A DNA stretch of 51,260 nt from Zygnema cylindricum. Taxonomy: Eukaryota; Streptophyta; Zygnematophyceae; Zygnematales; Zygnemataceae. The position numbers were made by a program, and so were the translations under genes. The stretch covers positions 1 to 51,260 of the forward strand of contig JBBHKE010002204.1 in assembly GCA_037447655.1 (NCBI GenBank), given 5' to 3'. The notes below the pieces were generated by a model, which was not told the origin of the DNA, made no database searches, and worked only from the letters and a program-made list of their open reading frames with translations. How positions within the stretch are numbered: position 1 is the first letter of the stretch; the number at the start of each line of letters is the position of its first letter. Positions 1-10,592 of this stretch are shown here, in pieces.

Positions 1-331
1 AAATTACAAAGCCATAGCCGCTAATACAAGTTTCGATTATAATCCGTAGAGAGTGGTGGTGAACCAGCTTAGGATTGGAGGCAGTAGGGCAGAAAAAGAA
101 ATAAAGCTTTGTCATTAACAGGAAATCCTTTTCTGTCCCTCCCTCCCTCACTCCCGCACGCTGTGTCTTCTCCTCCCTCTTCCTCTGTGAGGGAGGCAGC
201 GGACTTAACTCCTTAATTTTTAGTAGATTCTTTTGACACATTATTTAAGTTTATAAACATACTTCATTGCACTTAGTTTTGTAACCGCCGAATTAAAATA
301 ACAAAGAGAAATTATAAACAGTAAATCTCAC
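1..331 (-). other. Presumed start of intron 1 of WRKY-type copy 1
   Basis: Downstream of the GTGAG donor on the minus strand there is no coding match to the WRKY heptapeptide exon. The stretch is AT-rich, with one purine-rich run on the sense strand (about 125-190). Unlike intron 1 of the 42.4-kb copy it is not a pyrimidine tract, so the introns of the paralogues differ here or this copy is rearranged. Confidence 0.35.
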
Positions 332-519
332 CTTTTTACTGTTGTCGAGTCCACAGTTCTCCCTTCGGCATCCACACTATTTCCTGTTCTTACCTTTTCT
401 TTTTTACCAGCATCCTTCCCTTCACCATTTTCCCCACGGACATTTTCCTCACCGACATTTTCCAGATCTTTTAAAAAGCCTTTCCGCTTAATCTCGTCGG
501 AGAATCCAACACTTTCCAT
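332..519 (-). CDS. WRKY-type gene, first coding exon (partial gene, copy 1)
   Basis: This 62-codon exon starts MESVGF and ends DSTTVKR just before a GTGAG donor (minus strand, GT at 331-330). It matches the first exon at 42422-42639 in order and spacing: MExVxF, then K-DLxNVG, an Asn/Val/Gly/Glu-rich middle, a KK/RK basic patch, then SVDAEGxxxDSTxVKR and the same phase-2 donor. The homologous exon joins to a WRKY heptapeptide exon, which is why I assign the family; this exon alone has no domain. Codons upstream of the ATG (KLNCH against LNCT) also resemble the other copy, and the ATG is shared, which supports this start. The rest of the gene would lie to the left, outside the window. Whether this copy is expressed or broken cannot be judged. 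Confidence 0.6.
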
Positions 520-1614
520 GTGGCAGTTCAGTTTTCCGTTGTCTTTTTTTTCCTTCTTTCCCTTCTATCTCCTCAGTTATCATATCCACTCCTCGCTCTT
601 CCTCTGTTTTCTAACTGCTGATATGTGCTTTCTATGCATATTTTTGACTTAAAGACTATCTTAAGTGTACATGTATATTATATTATTTTTTTATTCTATA
701 TTTTCTATGTATTTTAGGGTTAGGGTTGAAGAAAAATTGAATTCTTTGTCTCTACCTTTGTATCGATAATCTTTCACAACTTTGTCTTACTTGACGACAA
801 ATAGCGTGGAATAGGATTGACGCAAGTGGAGAATTCTGGATCTGGAGATCTACAGTAGCCGACAAATTGCTGTACAAAAATTACAAAATGACGCGCAATT
901 TTCTGACCTATAGGTTTACGACCTTTTGTTTCACAATTCCGTACATTCGATAGTACTGTACTCTATCTTCGACTGGATGCTGTTTCGACAGTCGTAAGTA
1001 CAATATCTGACAAGATTGTACGATTGGATTTCAGCCGCTAATATTCCGACAAAATCGAATAATTAGGGTATCGGCCTACTGGGCTAGAGTGGTTCATTCC
1101 ACCCTCGTTTTTTTTTTTTTTTTTTTGGCGCGATGACCACACTTTGCGCCCATTGGATGACCGCGGTCATCTTTTAAACCGCGGAAAATTAGCCGCGTGG
1201 CAAGTACAAACTAAAATGGAAAAAAAATAATAGGAAATAACTTTTTTTAACGACAGTTTTGGAGCGTCTCAAAATTTTGTTCTGGACAGACTCCTGAATG
1301 TGGCGAATCAAAGGTCTTAAGAATGTTCAAGCGCAAAAAAATAATATATATTATTTTTTTATATTGTTCCCGCAGATCACACGCACAAAACAATAATGGC
1401 CCGGTAAGATTTTCCGCGGCTATCGTAATCATTGGGCTTTCGGGGTCACATAAAAGGTGACATGTATTAACTAACATTTTTACATAATTTGGCCTCGATT
1501 CCATTAGGCGGTCCCAGTAAACGTACGGGAAAAAGACTAAATTGAAGCCACATGTGGTTGTAAATCAGTTCCTGTTCGAAGCGTGTTTTGTGATAAAGCA
1601 CCATTCGCACCGAA
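520..1614. other. No gene; 5' flank of WRKY copy 1 and unassigned DNA
   Basis: The first hundred bases are the presumed 5' UTR or promoter side of the minus-strand exon. The rest has no supported reading frame. Near 1066 there is a sequence like the GGGTAYSG ends of the TIR family seen at 16824 and 31281. It is followed by a T18-type run at 1109 and a segment around 1190 (TTAGCCGCGTGG) that recurs near 22200, so part of it is an old repeat. Confidence 0.4.
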
Positions 1615-1930
1615 AAAAAATTGGGAATTGATAATGACAGTGACTGTTTTGGTTGCGGACTGTCAAAAACGTACGTTTGAAGTACACACAGGTACAAATA
1701 AAGCACCGTTGAGTACAAATTTGACGGTCAATCGGTTGAATAACTTTGACTTTGAAAATATTTTTCAACCGCTTAAAATTATGCCGCGCTTGCGAACGTC
1801 GACAGTCATAATAAATTTAGCAATTCACACGGCCGGCGAACGTTTACGGTAACAAAACTGCGGCAACCACATGTAAATAAAATGTGTTGCAGACAGTCAC
1901 TTTGTCGTTATGTGAGCTCCACGGTGAGAG
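1615..1930 (+). repeat. Left arm of a large inverted repeat
   Basis: About 315 bp, starting near TTGGGAATTGATAATGACAG, is nearly the reverse complement of 3318-3662. Landmarks shared in order are TTTGAAGTACACACAGG, AATCGGTTGAATAACTTTG and AACCACATGTAAATAAAA. Open frames on both arms (1583-1852 plus, 3406-3666 minus) give similar peptides only because the DNA is similar; I see no protein family in them. The arms are separated by about 1.4 kb that includes a later hAT insertion. Confidence 0.8.
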
Positions 1931-1934
1931 CACT

Positions 1935-2060
1935 TAGGCTGCGGCCCCATGTAGTTGTAACTTAGCGTACTTACTTTGTATTTTAGCGCGGATCCGGCGG
2001 ACCCGGATTTCAAGTGTCTCTATGTGTTCATTCGAAATTATTACTTAAGTTTGTGACAGA
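1935..2060 (+). mobile_element. End fragment of the GGGTAC-GGCCCCATG TIR family
   Basis: The run GCGGCCCCATGTAGTTG, then AACTTAGCGTACTTAC, then GCGGATCCGGCGGACCCGG, recurs in reverse orientation at the right ends of copies at 17692 and 22126 and in the same orientation at 31281. Only one end is recognisable here. Confidence 0.6.
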
Positions 2061-2285
2061 AATATTATAACGCACGAAACGAAATAAACTGTTATAATAA
2101 AACGAACCATATCATTTGTAATTAAATGAAAAAAATGCGCGTCGTCACGCGCGACGAAATCGACCCACACTATATACGAATCAATTGTCTTACATCGACA
2201 TCGAAATGTTAGGATATTGGGCGAATCGGCGTCGGCCGAAATCGCGCCGTAAAATGTTTTGTTCGGTATGCATCAGACCCTCAGT

Positions 2286-3039
2286 CAGAGGTCGCAAACA
2301 GTCAACCGAAACCGTGACCGACCGTTAACCGACCGCCCGCGCCGGATCCGGAACGGATTCGGTTGCCAAAATTTTGGAGGTCGGGCGGTTACGGTCGGTT
2401 GATTCACCAGGAAAAAAAAACGGTCGGTTACGGTCGATCAACCAAAAAACCAAAAAAAATGAAAATTTTGTACTATCCCTATAATCCAACATTCTTGTAC
2501 TTTGTACACTTTGGGCATCGTGAAAGTACGTGACATCATGATTAGCGTCGCAAATCTGACACGGTACTGTAGTAAGCTATTTATTTCGCAAATCCAAGGG
2601 AACGGGACAAAGCGTCGCAAATCTGACACGGAAGTACACTATTCATTTCGCAAATCTTAGGGAACGCGACAAAGCGTCGCAAATCTGACACGGTAGTACA
2701 ATATTCATTTCGCAAATCTTAGGGAACGCGACAAAGCGTCGCAAATCTGACACGGTTAGTAACACTATTCATTTCGCAAATCTTAGGGAACACGACAAAT
2801 AGTAATTATTGGCTTATTCCGTCATACATTGATTAATTTTGTACTTTTTCGGTTACGGGCGGGCATGGTTAGTCGCGAAAAATCAAGATTCGGTTATTTT
2901 TTTTTTCGTAAACGACGCTCGGTTAACGGTTAACAATTTTGGAGCGTGACAAAACTCGGTCGAGCGTCAGTTACTCAGATTTTGAAAAAAAAAAACAGTC
3001 AGTTTCGGGTATGAAATTTTTTGACTTTTGCAACCTCTG
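2286..3039. mobile_element. Non-autonomous hAT-like element X1 (754 bp) with 8-bp TSD
   Basis: The left end is CAGAGGTCGCAAA and the right end is its inverse with one mismatch (TTTGCAACCTCTG). It is flanked by a perfect 8-bp duplication, CCCTCAGT, at 2278-2285 and 3040-3047. An 8-bp TSD and a CAG-start TIR are typical of hAT transposons. There is no transposase, so it would need one in trans. A second copy with its own perfect TSD lies at 24207-25087. The inside carries tandem units of about 62 bp (see 2570-2805). It sits between the arms of the 1615/3662 inverted repeat and is therefore younger than it. Confidence 0.92.
2570..2805. repeat. About 62-bp tandem repeat inside hAT element X1
   Basis: Roughly four units, each built as GCGTCGCAAATCTGACACGG, a GTAGTA spacer, ATTCATTTCGCAAATCTTAG, then GGAACGCGACAAA. 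The GTCGCAAA core resembles the element's own terminal GGTCGCAAA. Sub-terminal repeats of the terminal motif are commonly transposase-binding sites in hAT elements, so that role is an inference here. Confidence 0.8.
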
Positions 3040-3317
3040 CCCTCAGTTATGGGTTGATTCATTCGCTACTGTAATTTTGTGTCGGTTCGGTTTGGTGCGA
3101 GCGCCGAGCGGTTTTCATTTGTACAAATCACACGCTTGTCGATTTCGAAGAAATGTTGGTTCGCGAAGCGTGAGTTGATTTTTTCGTCTGCGGAAATATT
3201 TTATGTGTACGACGAACCGACAATATTTCCGTACGAGACTTCAGTTTCATGAGGTTTCATTTCACTTTGCGTCTAAGTTCAATGTAACGCTTAGACGATT
3301 AAATTTCAATTTTGCGG

Positions 3318-3662
3318 CTAATTGCTCTCACCCGTGGAGCTCACATAACGACAAAAAGTGACGGTCTCCAACACTTTTTATTTACATGTGGTTGCCGCAG
3401 TTTTATTACCCTAAACGTTCGCTGACCGTGTGAATTGCTAAATTTATTATAACGGTCGACGTTCGCAAGCGCGGCATAATTTTAAGCCGTTGAAAAATAT
3501 TTTCAAAGTCAAAGTTGTTCAACCGATTGACCGTCAAATTTTTACTCAACAATGCTTTATTTGTACCTGTGTGTACTTCAAACGTATGTTTTCGACAAAA
3601 TGACGTAAGTGACTGTCCGCAACCAAAACAGTCACTGTCATTAACTCCCAAAAATTTGCAAG
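3318..3662 (-). repeat. Right arm of a large inverted repeat
   Basis: Reverse complement of 1615-1930 with scattered substitutions and a few small indels. A transcript across both arms would form a stem of some 300 bp. Confidence 0.8.
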
Positions 3663-3711
3663 GCAAAATATTTACGTGAAATAATAAATTATATCGAAAT
3701 ATATTTACAAG

Positions 3712-4302
3712 AATTAGGATTCCAAAGTTGGATTTTGTCGATGTTAGTTCGTTTTTAGTGTGAGTCGGTTTTGTCGCGCATTACGTCGCGCATTATATTT
3801 CGTTTCATTAGTACTTTTGAGTTTCGTTTGATTAAGTTTGAACGCTTTGGTCTATTTCGTTTGTGTACAGGACTTCTAGTACTTCCGGTTCGTGCATAGT
3901 ACTTCTAGCAGTTTCGTTTCGCGTAGGTTAAGTTATACTTTAAGTATTCTACTTCTAGATGTTTCGTTTCGAGTAGTTTGAGTTTGCGTCGTACTCTATT
4001 TTGCGTCCAAGTACATGTGACGCTTCTAGAATTAGATTTCTAGATGTAATCTGCGACTAAGTTAAAATGCCAGCCAGTGAGGGAATTAGATACAATTAAG
4101 GAGAAATTAAGGAGAAATTATTGTAGAGTTAATGTATGGGAATTAATGAGATTTCCTCTTCTGAATTGTGTAATGTCTCTATCTATGTTCATGAGAATTT
4201 AATGTATGTGAGCTGGTTGATAATTGATTTAAGTTAAATTTGCTTCCGCATTGTGTAATTTGTCAATTTTCTGTGCATTCCGATAGAGTCTTGATCCTTT
4301 CA
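3712..4302 (+). mobile_element. Solo copia LTR (591 bp) with 5-bp TSD
   Basis: It aligns along its length with the reverse complement of the LTR at 14595-15169. Shared landmarks are TTAGGATT at the start, the TCTAGATG blocks, GCCAGCCAGTGAGGG, GTCTCTATCTATGTTCATGA, and ATTCCGATAGAGTCTTGATC at the end, finishing TTTCA. Both sides carry ACAAG (3707-3711 and 4303-4307), the 5-bp duplication expected for copia. No internal region is present, so this is a solo LTR left by LTR-LTR recombination. The terminal TG has mutated to AA. Confidence 0.92.
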
Positions 4303-4307
4303 ACAAG

Positions 4308-4685
4308 AAAAGAATTTTACATGGAAAAAGAAAGAATTCATTTAAAAAAATTAACACAAAAAAATTTGTCAACACAAAAAAGTTTATGGAAAATATTTAC
4401 ATGCAAAAAAAAATTACATTACATGCAAAAAAAACTAACTGGTTGTTCCAAAACAGCTATCCTATTTTTTTTATTTTCTTTATAGCTTGTAAAAAACTAC
4501 TCTCTCTCTTTCCTAAACATTTCATCCCTTTCCTAAAATTTCCTTCCCTTCTCTTCACAGTATCACTCAAATAATCAAAGTATCTTGTACTTCAACTACA
4601 AACAACAAAGGTGAGAAAAATAATGGAAAAAAAATGTAAGATTATTGGTTAATTATTAAAGCTTTTGAAGTATTTATTAATTTCG
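4308..4685. other. No gene; AT-rich spacer
   Basis: AT-rich sequence with A-runs and a short CT-rich part near 4500-4560. I see no coding signal and no relation to the other repeats. Confidence 0.5.
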
Positions 4686-7600
4686 TTGTAATCTCTCCCT
4701 CTCCCTTCCTCTCGGCGTCTTCTTCTCCCTAAAAGTATAATTCTTCTGTAATTGTTGCCGTTTGAGGAAGTATTCTCTGCTTGACCGCCACAGTCCCTCC
4801 CCCTCCCTCTCTCCTCTCTCCTCTCCCTCTCCCTCAACCTCTCCTTCTCCCTCTCCCCCTCCCCCTCCATATCTTTCTCGCTTTGCCTCTTCCTGTCCCT
4901 CTCCCTCTCCCTCTCCCTCTCCCCTACCTCTCCCTCTCCATCTCTTTCTCACTCTCTCTTTTTTCCTCTTTGTATTTCATCCCTAATTCTCCCCCCAACA
5001 CCCTTCTCGCCTGCCATTCTCTTCCCCCCTCCTCTTTCCCATCATCCCCGCCCTCCCTACATCCCCCTCCATCCCTTTTGCAGCCTCTTTCCCTCTGTCC
5101 GTTTCCCTCTCCCTCACCCTCTCCCCTTTTTTCCTCCATCTTCTTACAACCTGTCACTCTCCGTATCCCTCTCTCTCTCCCACACTCTCTCCCTCTCCCT
5201 TTCCGTCTAGCTCTCACTCTCTCTATTGATCCTGCTCTCCCTCAACCTTACCATCTTCTATCTATCTCCCATCTCCCTCTCTCTCTAAATCTCCCTCTTT
5301 ATCTCTCTCTCTCACTGTCTTGCTCCCGCTCCATCTACCACTCCCTAGTACCATACGCCTCTTTTGGCATTCTTTCTCCTTTGCCCTCTCCATCCTCCTT
5401 ACCCTCTCTCTCCGCCTCACCTCCCTCGCTCCAATTTCCTCTCCCACTTCCTCTCCCCGTCGTTCTCCGTCGCCCTTGCCCTCTCCCTTTCCCTCTTCCT
5501 ATCACTCTTTCTCCCTCACCTTGTCTCTATCCCATCTATCTCTTCTTTGTATTCCTCACTTTCCCAGAACAACTCTTTCTACCTGGCCCTCCTTCTCTCC
5601 CTCTCCATTTTCCTCTCTGTCTTCCTCTTCCTCTCCTCTCCTACTCCCTCAACCTCTCCTTTTCCATCAACCTCACCCTCTCCCCTCTTCAATCTCTCTT
5701 TAAAACTTCCAGTTTCCCACGTCCAGCTCTTTTGTTCCCCTTTCCCTCTTACTTTTTTACTCTCTCCTTCCCAATTCACTCTATCAGTTCCCCCACGCTC
5801 CCTCTCCCTCTTCCTTTACCTCTTACTCACTCCTTATTACTCTCCCTCTCATTCGCCCACAACTACTTTCTCTTCCGTTCCCTCACACTCTTCTCTTCCT
5901 CCTCATATGTGTCTGCCTCTATCTCTTTCCCTCCTTTTTGTAATCCCTCTCCCTCTCCCTCTACTTTTTTCCCTCCCTTTGCCTGCCAGCTGCCCATTTT
6001 AAGCTTCCTCTCCCTCTCGCCCTTTTCCCACCCCCATCCCTCACCCTCTTACTCTCCCTCTCCTTCCACCTCTACCTCTTCCTCTCCATCTACCTCACCT
6101 TTTGCCATACCTTCTCCATCTTCGTCTCCATCTCCCTCTACCTCAACATCTCCCCTCTCACTCCCCCTCTCACTCTCTCTGTCCCTTTACCTCTTTCTCT
6201 CTATCTTACCTCCACTTCCCCTAACTTGTCCTTTTTCAACTTTTCCATTTCCCTCCTTCTCTTGCCGTATACTACTCTTCCACTTTTCCGTCTCCCTCTC
6301 CCTCTCCGTGTTTTTCTCCCACAGCCTCTCTCTCCCACTCCCTCCCCCTCTCTTTCCTATCCTTTGCAAACCACTCACTCTTCTACCTTCCCCCTTCTCT
6401 TTCCCCATTTCTATTCCCCCCCTCACCCTGACCCTTTTTTCCCGGCTCCTCTTCTCACTCTACTTATGCCCCCTGTCTACTACTTACTACTCCTCGTCTC
6501 AACTCACTCTTCACCTTCCCCCTAGGGTTTTCATCCCTCCGTTCCGCTCTTCTCTCCCTTTCCATCTCCTTTTGCCCTCGCCGTTACCCTCTTCTTCTTG
6601 TCCTTTCATCTTCCTGTCAATCTCCCACACCCTCTCCCTCTCGCTTTCTCTCAATCACCCCCCCTCTCTCTTTAGCTCTACATAATAATCTCCCGATTCT
6701 TCTCCCTATCACTCTCCACTTTTACTTTCACCCTCCCTCTCCCACTACCTCTATGCATTTCCCCCTTAACCCGCTACCACTCTGCATTTCCCCCTTACCT
6801 TATCTCTGTTCTTTTCCCTCTAAGCCTCCCTCTTCCTCGCCTCGTCTCCCGTCCTCTCCCTTTTTCACTCTCGATCCTTTTCGCTTCTTCATTTCTCTAA
6901 CAACCCCCTCTCCCTCTCCCCAACCTCCTCTCCTACCCCCTTTCTCTACAACTTCCACTTCTGTCTCTCCCTCTCCCTCACCCACTTTTCTGCCCTCTCC
7001 CTCTCCTCTTTAGCCTTTCCATCTCCTCTCCTTGTCCTCCTTCCCTTAATATCCCTACCTTTCTCCCTATCACTAGACCTCAACCTCTCCCTCAACCATT
7101 CCCGTTTCCTCTCCCACTCCTTGTCTTTTTCATATCCCTCTCCCTCCCTTTCCCCCCCTTACTATCCCTTTTACTCTACCTCCCCCTCTGTTTCTCCCTC
7201 TACATATCCCTCTCCTCCTCCCTCGCCCCATCATTTTACCAAATTCTATCCCAATACATCTCCCACTCCTCTCCCTCTCCCACTTTACCTCCCTTTTCCT
7301 CCACCTCACCCTCTCTCTCACCTTTTTCTTCTACCTCTCTCTCCCTCCTTCTCCCTCTCCCACTCCCCTTCCAACTCCCTCTCTATTTTCCCTTTGACTT
7401 CTTCCTAACCCTCTTCAACCGTCACACCTCCCGCTCACCTCCCACTACCAATACCTCTCTCTTTCAGACTCTCCCTCTCACCCTATCTCTCCATCTCCCT
7501 TTCCCTCTCCCTCTCCATCTCTCTCTCCCTCTCCCTCTCCATCTCCCTTTCTTTCTCCCTCTCCCTTTTCCTCTCCCTCTCAATTTTTCTCTCCCTCTCT

Positions 7601-7830
7601 GTCTCCCCTCACCGTCTTCCTCTCCCATTCCCTGTCACATCCCTTTCCCTTTACTTCTCCATCTGCCTTTCACACTCCCTCTCCCAACCCTTATATATAT
7701 CTAGCCTTTATCTTTCCCTCTCTCTCCTTCTCTCTCTTCCTAGACCTCTTCCTTTCTTGTTCGCTCTCTCTCACTCTCCCTCTCCTCTTCCTCCTTCCAA
7801 CTCCCTCTCAGGTTCAGTTTTTTCTTCCAC
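4686..7830 (+). repeat. 3.1-kb degenerate (TCTCCC)n polypyrimidine tract
   Basis: The plus strand is almost wholly C and T, with short units such as CTCTCCCTCTCCCT repeated imperfectly. Pure C/T sequence contains no stop codons in any frame, which explains the 634-codon open frame at 4781-6685 and several shorter ones. These are Ser/Pro/Leu-rich and not genes. The right boundary runs into the purine-rich end of a minus-strand copia gag frame. Mirror-symmetric polypyrimidine DNA of this kind can form triplex (H-DNA); that is known chemistry, not shown here. Confidence 0.95.
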
Positions 7831-7834
7831 TTCC

Positions 7835-9233
7835 TCATCAAGAACTTGAGTCAGGAAAGCCTTTTTCTTTCCCCCGTCCTTTGAGGTTCCTTGACCATCT
7901 CTAGTCGAAGATCTGCAAGTCTGACACAATCTGCCATATAGTGTCCCGGTTTCTTGCAGAAGTGACATAATCCTCCTCGAGAAGTTCCTCTCCCCTGTCT
8001 ATCAAATCTGCCACCTTCATGTCCTCTTCCACCAAAGTTTCGATAAGGATCTTTCCCTCTCTCCTCATCACGCTTCCGCCAATTAGCTCCTGCAGACAAT
8101 GCTTGAACACTTGGACTCCCTCTCCCAAACTCTATGGTGCTTTCTTTCATTGTCATATCTTTCGCCATCCCCTCGATCATAACAATTTGTACTGACATGT
8201 CCCCATTTTTGACATATATGACACTGTTTGTCTTTATCAGGGCAACTTGACGAGTAATGACCTAACTTATGACATGTGAAACAGGTTATGTTACTCAAAT
8301 CAGATTTATTTTTGTTAGGTTCTCTTCCATTCCCTCTATATTGACCACTAATACCTCCTTGACCGCAGATTGCATTAATTTATGGATCATCGGTGGTATT
8401 TATATTAAGATTTCCTTCGCTATCTATTTTCTTGGAAAAGCCTACTTTTGACATTTCTAACATTTTGAGATGGTTTACAGCAAATGAGAAGGATGGATTA
8501 AGATTACCCGTAATAACTTCTTTTGACATCCCATACTTGGCAAGTACGCCATTTAAGAAAACCCAAACCCTCTTGTCCTCTATTGGGAATTTTCCCAAAC
8601 TGTTTAATTGTTCAATTAAGACATTGAAGCGTTTGACAGCGCCATCTATTAACTCATTTGGTTTCATCTTAAATTGAATGTACTCAGTGAACACAAAATT
8701 AGCTTTTGAGGATACTTTTTTTTCGTAGACGTCTTGTTATGCCGTCCAACATTTATATGTTGAGTCATGAGTAATAAAATGATCATGTACCGAAATCATA
8801 CACGTTTGCACAAGTCCAGTTATGGCCGCCATATCCCTTAACATCTATTTTTTCCTTTTCTTCAAATCTCTAGGTTTTGTTTCTTCTCCAAAGGAGATTT
8901 TCCAAAGTTTCTTTATCGTAAAGGTTCCTTTAATGTATCGTTTCCGAATGGCATGGTTACTTGCATTAAACATGATAGGCTTTAGTGATGATATGAGGTC
9001 ATCATCTATGGAAACATCACTAAAGTCATTATCATCAGAGTTTATTGAATCACTATCACTAGGTTTTTCATCTTCACTTTCTTTTTTCCTTTTTTCTTTT
9101 CTCTATCTTTCATAAATTCTACCCACTCAATAAATAATTCGGCATTGAGATTAACCGTTTTGGAGCCAAGTTCAAAGGGATCAGCTTGTAATTTACTATC
9201 TGAATTTGATCTGGTAAGTTTCCTTGAGCCCAT
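7835..9233 (-). pseudogene. Decayed copia gag (element B)
   Basis: Read on the minus strand, the pieces follow the gag order of element A. There is an N-terminal part (9233-9042, with ADPFELGSK and WVEFMKDREKKK). Next comes a UBN2-type part in broken frames (9000-8694: IMFNASNHAI, TIKKLWKI, GLVQTC, VHDHF), then FTEYIQFKMKPNELIDG and VKRFNVLIEQLNSLGKF (8694-8380). Two CCHC knuckles follow (CFTCHKLGHYSSSC and CHICQKWGHVSTNC, 8290-8190) and a third, CHFCKKPGHYMADC, near 7930-7975. Several frameshifts and stops separate them. After the third knuckle the frame turns Glu/Arg-rich and merges into the GA side of the long tract. No protease, integrase or RT follows. It is a different family from element A but clearly related. 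Confidence 0.85.
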
Positions 9234-9274
9234 TACGTATTTAAAAAAAAACTACGTCCGGGGATCGTAACCCG

Positions 9275-9287
9275 CTCCAATACCAAA
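9275..9287 (-). promoter_or_regulatory. Primer-binding site of copia element B
   Basis: The minus strand reads TTTGGTATTGGAGCGGG, close to the usual plant copia PBS TGGTATCAGAGC, which is complementary to the 3' end of initiator tRNA-Met. It lies directly upstream of the gag start at 9233, and the LTR side ends ...TTTTTACA, as expected. Confidence 0.7.
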
Positions 9288-9660
9288 TGTAAAAAGTAAC
9301 TCTGAACCACAGCAGTACACAACAATAGCGTTCCCAAGACAAAGTCCTTTTTTACTCAGTTATATAAACTTCCAATTACAAACATTCTTGTTAATGATTC
9401 CTCTTACGACGTCTATATTTAAGTGAACTGCCGCGTGAAAACCGCAAGCGGACGCGAACCAACATTTCACGTGAACTTGAAAGTCCGTACAGGACCAAGA
9501 CCAAAGTCTGCCGCCCATGAAACAAAAGGCGCGTACGGATTCGTACCAATGTACAAAAAACTAACATCCCCCTCCATCCCACCCATGCACCCTCTCCCTC
9601 TCGCTCCTCTCTCCTCAAGTTCACCCTTTCTTACCATTCTCAAGTGTTGACTTTGGCCGA
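9288..9660 (-). mobile_element. Probable 5' LTR of copia element B (outer end not found)
   Basis: Begins next to the PBS with TGTAAAAAG on the plus strand (LTR end ...CTTTTTACA on minus). No second copy of this LTR is visible in the window, so its outer boundary is a guess. A short CT-rich part lies at 9565-9625. Confidence 0.4.
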
Positions 9661-10380
9661 ACGCATCTGATTCTTAATCATGTTTACCTTCATAGAGTTT
9701 GATTTTCCCACCAATACTATTGCTGTGCAAAATTGCACAGCGAATAAACAAGAAAAGTAATAGAATTAGCTTCACAAAAATGGTTTTCAAAGTATGTACA
9801 AGTTGTGTAGTGAAATGTTGATGTTTTATGAGTGTGTTTTAGAACCACAATCCTATTTACATGAGTTATAGGTCAATCACTGAAGTATACAATACTGAGA
9901 GTATTTTACAATTTTAGGACCGATACCCATATCTTAGTGAGCATCACTAATTATGACACGCCATTAAATTAAGACGTTGTCGGTGTATAGTCCATTTGGA
10001 TTCTACACCTGACACTTTTTTCAGAAGGTGCCAAAAGTGGTCTCTTGATTACGTCATCGGTGTTCATCGCAACTATTGGCGGTGTTCCATGGTGCTCTGG
10101 GCATGTTATTTTTCGATGTAGGTCATTCCGTGCTTTCGTTGATAACATTCACAAGTAGAATCCTTTGGTGATTCTAAATATGACGACACAGGTGTCGATT
10201 CATTTTACAAAAACCTTTTTTAGAGACACAGAGCCAATTATTGCGATCAATGGCGCTTCAGAAAGCCATGAAAAATCCCTTGCTATAAATTACCTGTAAG
10301 CACATGTTAGTTTATCATCCACCAGAAAATGTACAATTGAAACTTGCTTTTATTTTCTAATCCAAATCTATTATTTTTCT
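9661..10380. other. No gene recognised
   Basis: AT-rich, no long frame and no similarity to the other repeats noticed. TTTCT at 10376-10380 followed by TGAA could be the outer end of the left LTR of element A, because TTTCT also follows that element at 15170-15174. Confidence 0.35.
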
Positions 10381-10592
10381 TGAATACTGATTCAGGTTTT
10401 CATTAAGGTTCTAGATGCATACTTAGGAACACATAATAACTAGTAATTCTGAATTTGGTTAAATTCTGTGCTCAAACTCTTCAGCCCTTATAAAATTCCT
10501 TGTTCTACGTCATTGAGAACTTATTACAACAAATAAACACTACAAGTAAATACTTTCAAATGCTTTTAAAGTTGTTAATATCTGTAATATGT

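Noticed and set aside
715-728. TTTAGGGTTAGGG, telomere-like
   Set aside because: Only two units; expected by chance and not an array.
1583-1852. 89-codon frame with a similar 86-codon partner at 3406-3666
   Set aside because: The peptide similarity simply mirrors the inverted DNA repeat; no known domain, and both frames end by chance stops.
4781-6685. 634-codon open frame, Ser/Pro/Leu-rich
   Set aside because: It lies wholly in a C/T tract where stop codons cannot occur; neighbouring frames are open as well, and the peptide is pure low complexity.
8822-9115. 97-codon plus-strand frame
   Set aside because: Antisense shadow of the decayed gag of copia element B.
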